DNA of 64,000 nucleotides from Corynebacterium kroppenstedtii DSM 44385. GTDB lineage: Bacteria > Actinomycetota > Actinomycetes > Mycobacteriales > Mycobacteriaceae. Below, in pieces: positions 47,077-54,751 of the stretch (positions within the stretch are counted from its first letter, which is position 1; each line of letters opens with the position of its first letter). The DNA lies in NCBI RefSeq assembly GCF_000023145.1, contig NC_012704.1, positions 620,001 to 684,000 on the forward strand, in the 5' to 3' direction. Below the pieces are notes generated by a model. It worked only from the letters and a program-made list of their open reading frames with translations. It searched no databases and had not been told where the DNA came from. Position numbers and translations under genes: made by a program.

Positions 47077-47325
47077 TTGTCTTTAGTAACCATAGCCGCC
47101 ACTAGCGAAGACTGGGGATCAGTGGCGCTGTTGATTGGGGTGGTAGTGCTTATTGCGATCCCGCTCGTGATCTTTATTGGCGGTCTGGTCTCAATCGTGT
47201 CATCGAGCCGCTATACCGTTTTTGGAAAAATAATCTGGATTGTTGTTACATTCGCCTTCCCCATCCTGGGGCCGATTGTGTGGTTTATATGGGGGCGGAA
47301 CGCGGAATCGATCGTAAAGAATTAG
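47077..47325 (+). CDS. small membrane protein, PLDc_N-like
   Basis: This protein of about 82 aa has two hydrophobic helices and the C-terminal signature FAFPILGPIVWFIWGR, typical of the phospholipase D N-terminal (PLDc_N) two-helix domain found alone in many actinobacteria. The start is uncertain: TTG 47077 has no ribosome-binding site at a proper distance, and GTG 47121 is an alternative that removes part of the N-terminus. It is the only plus-strand gene within the accessory region. It may be an immunity- or cell-envelope-type small protein (speculation). Confidence 0.65.
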   Translation: MSLVTIAATSEDWGSVALLIGVVVLIAIPLVIFIGGLVSIVSSSRYTVFGKIIWIVVTFAFPILGPIVWFIWGRNAESIVKN

Positions 47326-47515
47326 TGCCTCTGACGTGCTATTTCGTCCGTTTCTTCTATGTTTGTCACGGATAGAGCACATGGGCTGTGAGCGGGGCTC
47401 GGTTATTTGTTTCGGGTTCACCAACAGAGGCTCAATGCCATTAAGCCGCTTTATTTCCGACGAATGTGGAGTAGGCCCACTGTATTGCTCCATTTCGACG
47501 CGTGCAGGATTCGCA

Positions 47516-47695
47516 TTATAAATCCAGGTAAGCCTGAGTGATCCGGTTCTGAATTGTTCGGTCGATCTTGCGGTATGCACGGAATGTCCGAGTTGCGTTT
47601 CTCTGGTGTGCTTCGCTCTCCGCTTGTTTGATCCGTGAAGTTTGGTCCATGCTGATCTGAGACATGCTCCTCAGGATCATTCGGATCGTATTCAT
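47516..47695 (-). CDS. possible small protein (59 aa or shorter)
   Basis: A 59-codon frame ends in a highly charged, helix-like sequence (FRAYRKIDRTIQNRITQAYL). Starts at 47695, 47665 and 47650 are all ATG, but none has well-placed ribosome-binding sequence; GAGGAG sits next to 47665. The same region is open in a different minus-strand frame (47451-47702, 83 aa), whose C-terminal half looks less natural. Only one of them can be real. Function unknown. Confidence 0.35.
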   Translation of the reverse strand: MNTIRMILRSMSQISMDQTSRIKQAESEAHQRNATRTFRAYRKIDRTIQNRITQAYLDL

Positions 47696-47702
47696 GGTTC
47701 AT

Positions 47703-48282
47703 ACCGTACCGAAATTTAATGAACTGTTCCTTATTCTATTGTGTTTGCCCGGGATTGAGATCCCCTCCGAGCTTTATTAGTGCCTTATCCACCGCGTGGG
47801 GATGTAGCTTACACTGTGGCCCCGAACAGCCTGTTTGTCGAAAAATTTCAATCCTTCTTCTGGACCGTCGTTGAACGCAATGTGTATCAGGCCGTGGTGA
47901 GTCACAGTACAACGTTCGCTGTTGCTTTCCGGGGCAAGTTCTGCTTGTCATTCGGTGATCTCATGAGAAAGAACTGAGCCATGTGTGAATAAGTTCAAAT
48001 GACTGCTTCACCAGTATTGATAGTGCCCATGACGGTTTGCACGGTGATCCAGAAAAATTGCCGCACCGTCTTCAGGCCCGCCGCCAGTGCGGGAAAGGGG
48101 GCGAGCCCGACTAGGAGGTGGGCTCTCAGTCATCTGTAGATGAACCGTGCACATCACAGAGATAAGCCATAGCTGTTTTGTGATGCTCGGGGTCTTAGTC
48201 GGTGCTTTCGCCGGTGATGCTTGCCCCGGCATAATCACGTGATTGGCTGGTCATGAGATCGAAGGTTTTCTGTGGCACAGGG
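47703..48282. other. 580-bp region without a supported gene
   Basis: Several short frames on the minus strand have unnatural composition. A hairpin GAGCCC / GGGCTC lies at 48102-48124. The region looks like decayed sequence. Part of it (48195-48300) could be an alternative-frame extension of the zinc-ribbon gene. Confidence 0.35.
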
Positions 48283-48531
48283 TTATTTAATTCTCCAACT
48301 GTGCCCACAGTCCTGGCAGACGCACATCTTTCGATTTTTAAATTTTTGAGAGCTGCCACCTTTTGATTTCTTCCAGACGAGATTCGACATTCCCAGCGTG
48401 GACACGGCCATGAGGCCACGTGCAGCGTTGTTCGTGTGACCTGCGATTCCTACGCCGGTATGACGTACTCTTCCCGCCTCTTGAATCATGCTTATTTGAA
48501 CATTATCGCTGTAGCATTGTGTACATTGCAT
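48283..48531 (-). CDS. small zinc-ribbon protein
   Basis: This 82-aa protein has CxxC near the N-terminus (MQCTQCYSD) and CxxC at the C-terminus (CVCQDCGHSW), forming a zinc ribbon around a Gly/Ala-rich middle. AAGGA lies six bases before the ATG. It stops right after the second knuckle, and a different frame stays open for 34 more codons, so a frameshift may have shortened it. Zinc-ribbon proteins of this size often bind nucleic acid or chaperone other proteins. No specific role can be stated. Confidence 0.7.
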   Translation of the reverse strand: MQCTQCYSDNVQISMIQEAGRVRHTGVGIAGHTNNAARGLMAVSTLGMSNLVWKKSKGGSSQKFKNRKMCVCQDCGHSWRIK

Positions 48532-48600
48532 TGCAATTCCTTCTTCTGTGATTCTGTTTGTCGGAAAACTCTCAAACTAGTGAAGGTGATCGATTGCGTA

Positions 48601-49344
48601 TTATGCTTGGTCAGGAGTGAATTTTTCCCCGTAATCGCTGGTCAGTTGGTCGTAGATCGCGTCACGAGACATATTCATCGTTTTCTCGTAGTTTTTCGCG
48701 GATTTCAGCGCTTGTTCATTCCAATCGACGTCTACGTGATCGACCGCATATTGCGCAGCGTCAGGCGAGAATTTTTCCCCGTAATCACTGGTCAACTGCT
48801 CGTAGAGTTTGTCCTTAGAAAAACCCGCCATTGTGGTGTAGACCTTGGCTTTAGCTAGCGCCTTCTTCTGTTCAGCAGAGGAGGATGATTTACCACTGTC
48901 TGTCGTTGGAGCCGAGACCTTTGTGGAAGTTTCTTGTGGGGCAGGATTTGGAGCTACTGCGTCGGCAGTATCATTTGCAACCTCCTGGGTTGGAGGCTCC
49001 GTGGAAGCGCTTTTCCCTGTGGTAGCTGTACTGCTATCTTTCGCGTTTGTGTCACTGCCGGATCCACCAATTGCCATAGCGGCGATTAGCGCGATGGCAG
49101 CCACCGGTGCAACGACCTTCCAGTTTCTTGGTGTGTGCTCCCCAGACTGTTGATCCTGAATACGGCGAGCGGCGACGTAGGAGAGAAGTGCAGCGATGAT
49201 AGCGAAGAATAAAAATCCGCCCATCCTGCTGGATGCGTTGCCACCAGTAAACAAGCTGATAATCGCGAATAATGCCATTAGCCACCAGGCAACAACGATA
49301 GCTTTGTCCTTACCGGTCTTTGTGTTTGTGGGGACGATCTTCAT
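48601..49344 (-). CDS. membrane protein with Ltp (PF07553-like) repeats, C-terminally truncated by a nonsense codon
   Basis: This 247-aa protein has three membrane helices (about 15-34, 42-59 and 77-92), a Ser/Thr/Pro linker, and two Ltp repeats (about 162-209 and 212-247). Each repeat carries LYEQLTSDYGEKFSPDAAQY-like sequence, with VDWNEQALKSAKNY between them. This is the host-cell-surface lipoprotein domain known from the phage superinfection-exclusion protein Ltp of S. thermophilus phage TP-J34. The second repeat stops at a TAA where the first has Gln. Reading on gives YAIDHLH and a further stop, so a CAA-to-TAA change is likely. ATG 49344 is chosen; the frame extends to 49464 without support. 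Confidence 0.8.
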   Translation of the reverse strand: MKIVPTNTKTGKDKAIVVAWWLMALFAIISLFTGGNASSRMGGFLFFAIIAALLSYVAARRIQDQQSGEHTPRNWKVVAPVAAIALIAAMAIGGSGSDTNAKDSSTATTGKSASTEPPTQEVANDTADAVAPNPAPQETSTKVSAPTTDSGKSSSSAEQKKALAKAKVYTTMAGFSKDKLYEQLTSDYGEKFSPDAAQYAVDHVDVDWNEQALKSAKNYEKTMNMSRDAIYDQLTSDYGEKFTPDQA

Positions 49345-49369
49345 GAGAAGCTCTCTCTTTCGTAATGGA

Positions 49370-49906
49370 TTACTGGTAGGGGTCGGTGTCTCGGCAGTAC
49401 TGTTCATCGTGGGATGAGATACAGTCCATCCACCAGCTTTGGATCTCTCCAGAGCTTGGCCCAACCTGCGGTGGTTGGGTGGTTACGGGCCGCTGGTTTG
49501 TCATTTGGGTGGCACAGTGCTGCGTCCACCCTGAGGTCCCGTCGGTGAAAAATGTGGTTCCGGTTTCGTGTAGTTGGGGATTTCCGCAGCTGCTAATTGT
49601 CTTGTTGAGAAGATGTGGGTGATCAAACCCTGGTGCCCCGGTGTAGCCAATGACGCCATCAGACTGAGTCTGAGTTTGTGTGACAGCGGGTTCCTCTGTT
49701 GGTTCAGCCGACGGATTAGCGGCAGGATTTCCGGCTTGTGTTGGTTCGGATGGTTTGCTGCTGGACGAGGCAGGTGCCGAGCTGGTTGATGCCGCCGTCG
49801 CTACGGAAGAGGACTTTGTGTCGTTTCCGCCGTTGTCGGTACAAGCCGAAAGAGATAGCGCTGTGAGTAGTGCGGCGAGGGCGACGCCTTGAAGTCGTTT
49901 GGGCAT
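49370..49906 (-). CDS. secreted lipoprotein, low-complexity (B)
   Basis: This 178-aa protein has a type II signal peptide with lipobox SLSAC (Cys about residue 22) and a Ser/Thr/Ala/Pro/Glu-rich stretch of about 65 residues. Its C-terminal domain has four spaced Cys (ISSCGNP, TQHCATQ, MDCISS, YCRD). The ATG 49906 is preceded by AAAGGAACACC, and its 5' region resembles that of lipoprotein A and the glycine-zipper gene. It lies 25 bases upstream of the Ltp-repeat gene on the same strand, so they may be cotranscribed. Function unknown. Confidence 0.78.
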   Translation of the reverse strand: MPKRLQGVALAALLTALSLSACTDNGGNDTKSSSVATAASTSSAPASSSSKPSEPTQAGNPAANPSAEPTEEPAVTQTQTQSDGVIGYTGAPGFDHPHLLNKTISSCGNPQLHETGTTFFTDGTSGWTQHCATQMTNQRPVTTQPPQVGPSSGEIQSWWMDCISSHDEQYCRDTDPYQ

Positions 49907-49985
49907 GATTAGGTGTTCCTTTGTTGCGCTGTCCACACCTGAATTAGGTGGATAAGTACACCTATTGCTTCAGCTATACCCCAGG

Positions 49986-50028
49986 GGTTAGGGGCAGTGG
50001 ATCAGCCTGGCAACTCTATATTCGCCCG
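49986..50028 (-). promoter_or_regulatory. shared upstream element, copy 2
   Basis: This stretch resembles 46801-46840 and lies about 80 bases upstream of lipoprotein B. On the minus strand TTGCCA stands within it and may act as a -35 box. Confidence 0.4.
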
Positions 50029-50556
50029 GGATAGTCAGGACGTTAGCTGAGAAAATGTCAGCTTTACGTCTTTTCCCGTCGCATCAGCGCTTCACTTGTA
50101 CTGTTGTGAACGCAAGTATGCAGGCTAGCTCGTGTTCGAGGTGGTAGTGCTAAGTAAAAGTGAATGTTTCGAACGTCTAATGGGGGTATTCTTGTCCGGC
50201 AATTCTCCCCCGTTTATGACCTGGTGGAGATTGTGGTGGCTAAAAGGTGCCGGCAAACGGACGCGACCTCATATTCTCGGAAGATAATGTAGAACGAGCT
50301 ATCGATTTTCGGAGGGTCTGAGGATACCGCCGAACCGGCAATGCTGAATCTCGCTACACGCCGTTCCTAATGATAACCGCCATTTATGAATGGCAATTAT
50401 TGGTAAAGAAGACTTGGTTCATCATTTGCCGGGCAATGGGCACATTAACGATGAATAACTGCTAACTAGGCGGATCGTACTTGAAATCCTGTTTATTACG
50501 CCTCTAAAAGTGGGAACCTTTCTGACGGCACAAAACAAATCTAAGAAAACTTCTTT

Positions 50557-50586
50557 CAAAACAAAAACCGCCCACAGTGGGCGGTA
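50557..50586 (-). terminator. rho-independent terminator of the glycine-zipper gene
   Basis: On the minus strand ACCGCCCA / TGGGCGGT forms an 8-pair stem with a 3-base loop, followed by TTTTTGTTTTG. It begins about 40 bases after the stop at 50626. Confidence 0.9.
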
Positions 50587-50625
50587 TGGAATCGAACTCA
50601 CTTGATCGTGAATCCTGAATCGATT

Positions 50626-51000
50626 TTATTTGGCAGCGTTGTCCTCGGCAGGTAGGCAGCCGGCTAGGCCACCGGTGATGCCTCCGCCAAGGCCACCGAT
50701 AACTGCGCCAACAATATTGCCAACACCGGGGCCGAAGACAGTGCCGGCGGTAGCGCCTGTCAAGATTCCGGTAAGCGTTCCACCGAGTGTGCTGAGCGTG
50801 CACTTGGCAACATAAGCCTTGTGCTCAGCACCATCAGTGCCGACGTCCTTTTGCTGCCCTGAGGAGGTTGCGGATTCCTCCTGTTGTGTTGAAGCTGCAG
50901 CAGGAGTTGACGGAGCTTCTGCCGCGTGCGCAGCTGGAGCTCCGACGGTGAGTGCACCTGCGAGGGCCAGACTACCGAGGATAGCCTTTGTATTCTTCAT
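50626..51000 (-). CDS. secreted glycine-zipper peptide, bacteriocin-like
   Basis: This 124-aa precursor has a clear Sec signal peptide (cleavage after AHA, about residue 26), an acidic Ser/Gln/Thr stretch (27-60), and a C-terminal hydrophobic domain (67-115) made almost wholly of Gly, Ala, Val, Ile, Leu and Thr, with many GxxxG repeats (VGNIVGAVIGGLGGGITGG). It is bounded by two Cys (C67, C115) that could form a disulphide loop. This fits pore-forming glycine-zipper proteins or a Sec-exported bacteriocin. No immunity or maturation gene is recognised nearby. AAAGGA precedes the ATG and a terminator follows, so it is probably monocistronic. Function is an inference. Confidence 0.75.
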   Translation of the reverse strand: MKNTKAILGSLALAGALTVGAPAAHAAEAPSTPAAASTQQEESATSSGQQKDVGTDGAEHKAYVAKCTLSTLGGTLTGILTGATAGTVFGPGVGNIVGAVIGGLGGGITGGLAGCLPAEDNAAK

Positions 51001-51188
51001 TACGGTGTCCTTTCAGAGGGATGGGCACGCCACCGCACGTCTACCTAGTCGATGCAGGTTAAACGAGTTCGACGGCGACATGTCTAACATATATTAACCC
51101 CCGGTTAGATACCACCCCCTGCGAGCTAATTCATACCGACTACCCCTCTCTTTACGGAGATTTTACGGGTCAATTTCCCCGAGCGATG

Positions 51189-51797
51189 TTATTTCCAGGG
51201 GACCCACTTGGGGTTGGTGCTGTCTGAACATCGGAGTGGCTTTCCTTGTTCTGTTTGTCCAGTGGCCCCGCGATCAAGTTCTGGACCGCACGGAGAGTTT
51301 TCCACGACGGGATATTTTACGGTGAAGTTTTCCCACGGCTGCAAATGATAAGTCTCACTGGGCTGTGTATCTTCTTGGCTCGGCTGCTGGTTTTGCGCCT
51401 CGGCTTGCTGGTTGCCACCATCGTTATTAGGTGCCGGGGCTGGCGCAGCAGGCGGGGCGGGATTATCTTTAGGTTTATTGTCGTCAATCTTGTTGTTGTT
51501 CAGCTTGTTCTCCGCCTTGTTCTTGTTCTCTGTGCCTTTATCTCCGTCTTTATTGTCTTTGTTGTCGTTCTCTTTGGTAGGTTCGTCTTTCTCATCTGGG
51601 TTCTCGGCGCTCTTTGGCTCTTCTGAAGAAGGGGACTCAGAGGACGGTGACAGAGAAGGCGAGGATGACGACGGAGACGTGGTCACGAGCGATGTTGACG
51701 TTGATGACGATGAGTTGTCGTGAGAACAGCTAGTAAGAACCAACGTCGCGGCAACGACAGCGGAACTGAGTACGACGGTGGAGCGGGAAAGGTGCAT
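51189..51797 (-). CDS. secreted lipoprotein, Asn/Lys/Ser-rich (C)
   Basis: This 202-aa protein has a lipobox signal peptide (LVLTSC, Cys about residue 24). About 115 residues of Ser, then Asn/Lys/Asp/Glu-rich and Pro/Ala-rich low complexity follow. The C-terminal domain has two Cys in a pattern shared with lipoprotein A: SPCGPELDRGATGQ, then LRCSDSTNPKWVPW. AAGGAAAC lies about 12 bases upstream of the ATG. The long linker probably spans the cell wall so that the terminal domain is exposed. Function unknown. Confidence 0.8.
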   Translation of the reverse strand: MHLSRSTVVLSSAVVAATLVLTSCSHDNSSSSTSTSLVTTSPSSSSPSLSPSSESPSSEEPKSAENPDEKDEPTKENDNKDNKDGDKGTENKNKAENKLNNNKIDDNKPKDNPAPPAAPAPAPNNDGGNQQAEAQNQQPSQEDTQPSETYHLQPWENFTVKYPVVENSPCGPELDRGATGQTEQGKPLRCSDSTNPKWVPWK

Positions 51798-52213
51798 AGT
51801 GTTTTCGTTTCCTTAACGTGTTTTTGTGACTTCGTAATCTCGTCGGATATATCGTAAATGCTGAGGTTCGTTACCGCTTGCTGTGTAAGTGGTTTCGCGG
51901 TGGGTAAGCCCCGTACTCTACATCGCCTCGTCGCTCTAAACCGTTATGGGGGCACAGCGGTTTCTTGGTTATTCCGTCTTTTCTGATAAGGGGCGGGAAC
52001 AAACCTTCTACTTTGTCCGTTACTCTTAACGACGAGCCGTTGTATCTGTCTTCGGCAACGCAGGTGCCAGCCGAGCCTCATCTGTTGAGTTCAGCTCGGC
52101 TCTGAGATACCGCGTGGTGGCGAAGATAGTTAACGCAAATATGGTGATCACCTATAGTGGTCACCACGATGACGCTTAATGAGTTAAGTGCACGATGAAA
52201 GGATTTACCCCCC
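51798..52213. other. 416-bp divergent promoter region
   Basis: This lies between lipoprotein C and the YccA gene. It contains the palindromic promoter at 52130-52166 and otherwise no recognised feature. Composition returns to that of the core genome here. Confidence 0.45.
52130..52166 (+). promoter_or_regulatory. yccA promoter with inverted-repeat operator
   Basis: TTAACG (52130) and TATAGT (52153) are 17 bases apart. TGGTGATCAC (52142-52151) and GTGGTCACCA (52157-52166) form an inverted repeat with nine of ten bases matching around the -10 box. A repressor bound here would block the promoter. Confidence 0.5.
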
Positions 52214-53095
52214 GTGCGTAGTTCAAATCCATACTTCAGCTCTCTGACGGAAGAACGGAAGCGTGAAGCCCGTTCCAGTCAAGGCGAGTACGTATTCGGC
52301 CAAGGCCAAGACGCCCAGCAGTTCGGCCAGCGGGGTGCATCGATGGCTGGTGCCCAGCAGTTCGGTCAACAGACCATGCAGCAGCAGGCCCAGGGCACAA
52401 CTGCAGAGCGCGGAATGACCATTGACGACGTTATCGTCAAGACCAGCATTACGCTCGGGGTCATTATCGTCGGCGCCGTCATCAACTACATGCTGTCCCT
52501 GTCGAACCCCCAGGTCTCCAGCCTGCTGACCATGGTTGGTGCGATCGGTGGACTCATCATGGTCATGGTGTCGACGTTCGGTAAAAAGTTCGGCTCACCC
52601 GTCGTTACTCTTCTTTATGCCGCTTTCGAAGGCCTCTTTGTTGGTGGGCTGACCAGCGTCTTTGCGAATGTTATGGTCAGTGGCGCGAATGCCGGCACCA
52701 TCATCGGTCAAGCCGTGTTGGGCACCATCGGCGTGTTCATCGGCATGCTGATCGTTTACCGGACCGGAGCCATCCGCGTCACCCCGAAGTTCAACCGAAT
52801 CATGCTGGGTGCACTCGTTGGTGTGCTGGTTCTGGCGCTAGGCAACATGCTGCTCGCCGTCTTCACTGGCCACAACCCTCTTACCGACGGTGGCCCGCTA
52901 GCCATCGGTTTCTCGCTGCTGTGCATCGGCTTGGCTGCGCTGAGCTTCCTGCAGGACTTTGACACCGCTGATCAACTGGTTCGCGCAGGTGCACCGTCCA
53001 AGATGGCGTGGGGAGTTGCCCTCGGGTTGGCCGTGACGTTGGTCTGGCTCTACACCGAGATCCTCCGCCTGCTGTCGTACGCGAACAGGAACTAG
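52214..53095 (+). CDS. Bax inhibitor-1 / YccA family membrane protein
   Basis: This 293-aa integral membrane protein has about seven helices starting near residue 80, and a Gln/Gly/Ala-rich cytosolic N-terminus (QQFGQRGASMAGAQQFGQQT). The conserved DFDTADQLV segment with the acidic residues of the BI-1 pore region lies near residue 250. Actinobacterial members are of unknown role; other members act as calcium leak channels or bind FtsH. The start is GTG 52214, with AAAGGA upstream. Its promoter carries an inverted repeat. Confidence 0.87.
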   Translation: MRSSNPYFSSLTEERKREARSSQGEYVFGQGQDAQQFGQRGASMAGAQQFGQQTMQQQAQGTTAERGMTIDDVIVKTSITLGVIIVGAVINYMLSLSNPQVSSLLTMVGAIGGLIMVMVSTFGKKFGSPVVTLLYAAFEGLFVGGLTSVFANVMVSGANAGTIIGQAVLGTIGVFIGMLIVYRTGAIRVTPKFNRIMLGALVGVLVLALGNMLLAVFTGHNPLTDGGPLAIGFSLLCIGLAALSFLQDFDTADQLVRAGAPSKMAWGVALGLAVTLVWLYTEILRLLSYANRN

Positions 53096-53139
53096 CGCAA
53101 GATCATTGATCCCACCGCGGTTCTTCGTGGTGGGGAACG

Positions 53140-53173
53140 TGCCGGCCAGCATCGTTCGTTGGCCGGCATTTTT
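53140..53173 (+). terminator. terminator of the yccA gene
   Basis: TGCCGGCCA and TGGCCGGCA form a perfect 9-pair stem around 11 bases and are followed by TTTTT. Confidence 0.9.
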
Positions 53174-53248
53174 GATATCGAGATATTGAGACGCCAGGCA
53201 CACCGAGAGAACAGATACATCGAGAATCCGACTCAGTGTTCTGGCAAC

Positions 53249-53284
53249 AAGAAAGCCCTCCGTAACCATTCACGGAGGGCTTTT
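53249..53284 (-). terminator. terminator of greA (possibly bidirectional)
   Basis: AGCCCTCCGT and ACGGAGGGCT form a perfect 10-pair stem. On the minus strand it is followed by TTTCTT, and on the plus strand by TTTT. It begins 30 bases after the greA stop. Confidence 0.88.
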
Positions 53285-53313
53285 CGCGTCGCTGTTAAAG
53301 ACGCGGTAAAGAA

Positions 53314-53820
53314 TTACTTCTTCGACTCGTCGTATGGCTCGGCCTTGACGATCGTGACCGAAACCGTCGAACCATTGGGAGTCTGGTATTCGCGAGTTTC
53401 TCCCTCTTTCGCTCCGACGATAGCCGCGCCGAGCGGGGCGTCGGTGGAGTAGGTTTCCAGGTCGGTGTTGGATGAATGAACACCGCGGGTACCGATGAGG
53501 AAGGTTTCAGTGTCATCCTCGTCACCGTCGTAGTACACGTGGACAACGGAACCGACGAGGGCAACACCGCTTTGGGAAGGTGCTTCGCCGATCGTTGCGG
53601 AATCGAGTAGCTCTTCGAGGTAAGCGATGCGGGCTTCCTCTTGCCCCTGCTGCTCGCGAGCTGCGTGGTAACCGCCGTTCTCTTTCAGGTCTCCCTCTTC
53701 GCGGCGCTCGTTGATCTCGGCAGCGATGACGGGGCGGTTAGCTTTAAGATCGTCGAGTTCCTTCTTCAGACGGTCGTAGGCTTCTTGGGTTAGCCAACGG
53801 GTGTTTGTATCCTCAGCCAT
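53314..53820 (-). CDS. greA: transcription elongation factor GreA
   Basis: GreA stimulates cleavage of backtracked RNA in RNA polymerase. The 168-aa protein has the N-terminal coiled coil carrying the catalytic acidic tip [19 protein letters not shown] and a C-terminal FKBP-like domain ([13 protein letters not shown] and [14 protein letters not shown]). The neighbour upstream is the DUF4307 gene, as for Rv1080c/Rv1081c. A strong terminator follows. Confidence 0.96.
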   Translation of the reverse strand: MAEDTNTRWLTQEAYDRLKKELDDLKANRPVIAAEINERREEGDLKENGGYHAAREQQGQEEARIAYLEELLDSATIGEAPSQSGVALVGSVVHVYYDGDEDDTETFLIGTRGVHSSNTDLETYSTDAPLGAAIVGAKEGETREYQTPNGSTVSVTIVKAEPYDESKK

Positions 53821-53941
53821 GTTTATTCAGCCTCTCAATCGTTGCGGTCTATGAAGATTCCATGAAGATAAAATGCTTCGATTCGTATAACGCAGTGCAT
53901 GGTACCACTGAGATGGTGGATTCAAAGCCAACGACGGCGGC

Positions 53942-54397
53942 TTATGTGTCCGAACCGTCGAGATAGCCCGGAATCTCCGTTGAGCACCCATATTCTTTCC
54001 CGGCGACCGCTCGAGCACGTGTGGGAATGGCCACCTTAAAGCGCTCGGTCTTCTCGCCACCCGACGGGATCATAAACTCCCGACGCCCGACCTCGTTTTT
54101 GTCGTAATCCAGCGCGGTCACGATGCAATACGCTGCGCGAGAAGCGTCGTCACGTGTGACGTCGACAGTAAAATTCAGGAGCGAATCGTTGGGGCGGTCA
54201 AAACCTGCCGACGAAATAGAGACGTCGGGGGAGGACTCGTTGCGCCACTGATTCCACATGTATAAACCGCTGATGACCAGCACGAGAACAACGCCGATAA
54301 TGATGACTTTGCCGGAGATCGATGCCGACCGTGATGAGCCATAACGTTGTTCTTCGATGGTCTGGCTTGTGGGCGACTGGGAATCCTGGTCGGTCAT
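53942..54397 (-). CDS. DUF4307 family membrane protein
   Basis: This 151-aa protein has one N-terminal membrane helix (about 30-48, VIIIGVVLVLVISGLYMW) and a beta-rich extracytoplasmic domain with two Cys (YCIVTALDYDKNEVG and YGCSTEIPGYL) that likely form a disulphide. This is the actinobacterial DUF4307 family, positional homologue of Rv1081c and always near greA/mca. The role is unknown. Confidence 0.88.
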   Translation of the reverse strand: MTDQDSQSPTSQTIEEQRYGSSRSASISGKVIIIGVVLVLVISGLYMWNQWRNESSPDVSISSAGFDRPNDSLLNFTVDVTRDDASRAAYCIVTALDYDKNEVGRREFMIPSGGEKTERFKVAIPTRARAVAGKEYGCSTEIPGYLDGSDT

Positions 54398-54751
54398 GTC
54401 TCCTATAGTACGACAGGAGTTACCGATGATAGAGCTGCAGGGGATAGCGTCGCAGCGCTAGTTGAAAACCGCCGACATTCGACGTAAAAAGTGATATCAC
54501 AGAAATGAGTGTTGCAGGTTGGCCATGGGGTAGTCGCGGGCAATTGCACCGTCCTGGTGACAACCATTTCGTGTTATCAACTTTGGATATCAACTTTGTT
54601 TGCAACCCTTATGTGGATTTCTTGCTGGTACCAAATATCTTGGTTATACCCGATGGTGTGAGCGCGTTAAGCTCGTACACCAGTGGCTCACCACAGCTAT
54701 CAGCGGCTCAACGAGCCCAATTAATTTATTAACAAACTCGGAGGATATGTC
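54398..54751. other. 354-bp region between DUF4307 and mca
   Basis: No gene is supported. A 10-base palindrome GTGATATCAC lies at 54491-54500. GGTTAT and GTTAAG about 18 bases apart (54643-54672) faintly resemble a SigH promoter, which would fit mca, but the -35 lacks the conserved AA. Confidence 0.35.

Larger units (their letters stand above)
49907..50625. other. 719-bp intergenic region with element copy 2 and a terminator
   Basis: No gene is supported. The part near lipoprotein B holds its leader and the shared element (49986-50028). The far end holds the terminator of the glycine-zipper gene (50557-50586). The middle is AT-richer than the flanks and shows no recognised structure. Confidence 0.45.

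Noticed and set aside
45474..52213. attR copy of the tRNA 3' end for an integrated element
   Set aside because: I looked for a repeat of the T-arm/acceptor sequence downstream and found none. No integrase is present.
54491..54500. GlxR (CRP-type) site GTGATATCAC before mca
   Set aside because: It is a 10-base palindrome without the 6-base spacer between half sites that the GlxR consensus TGTGA-N6-TCACA needs.
54505..54732. 75-codon plus-strand frame before mca
   Set aside because: No ribosome-binding site, no conservation signal, and it lies where the mca promoter should be.
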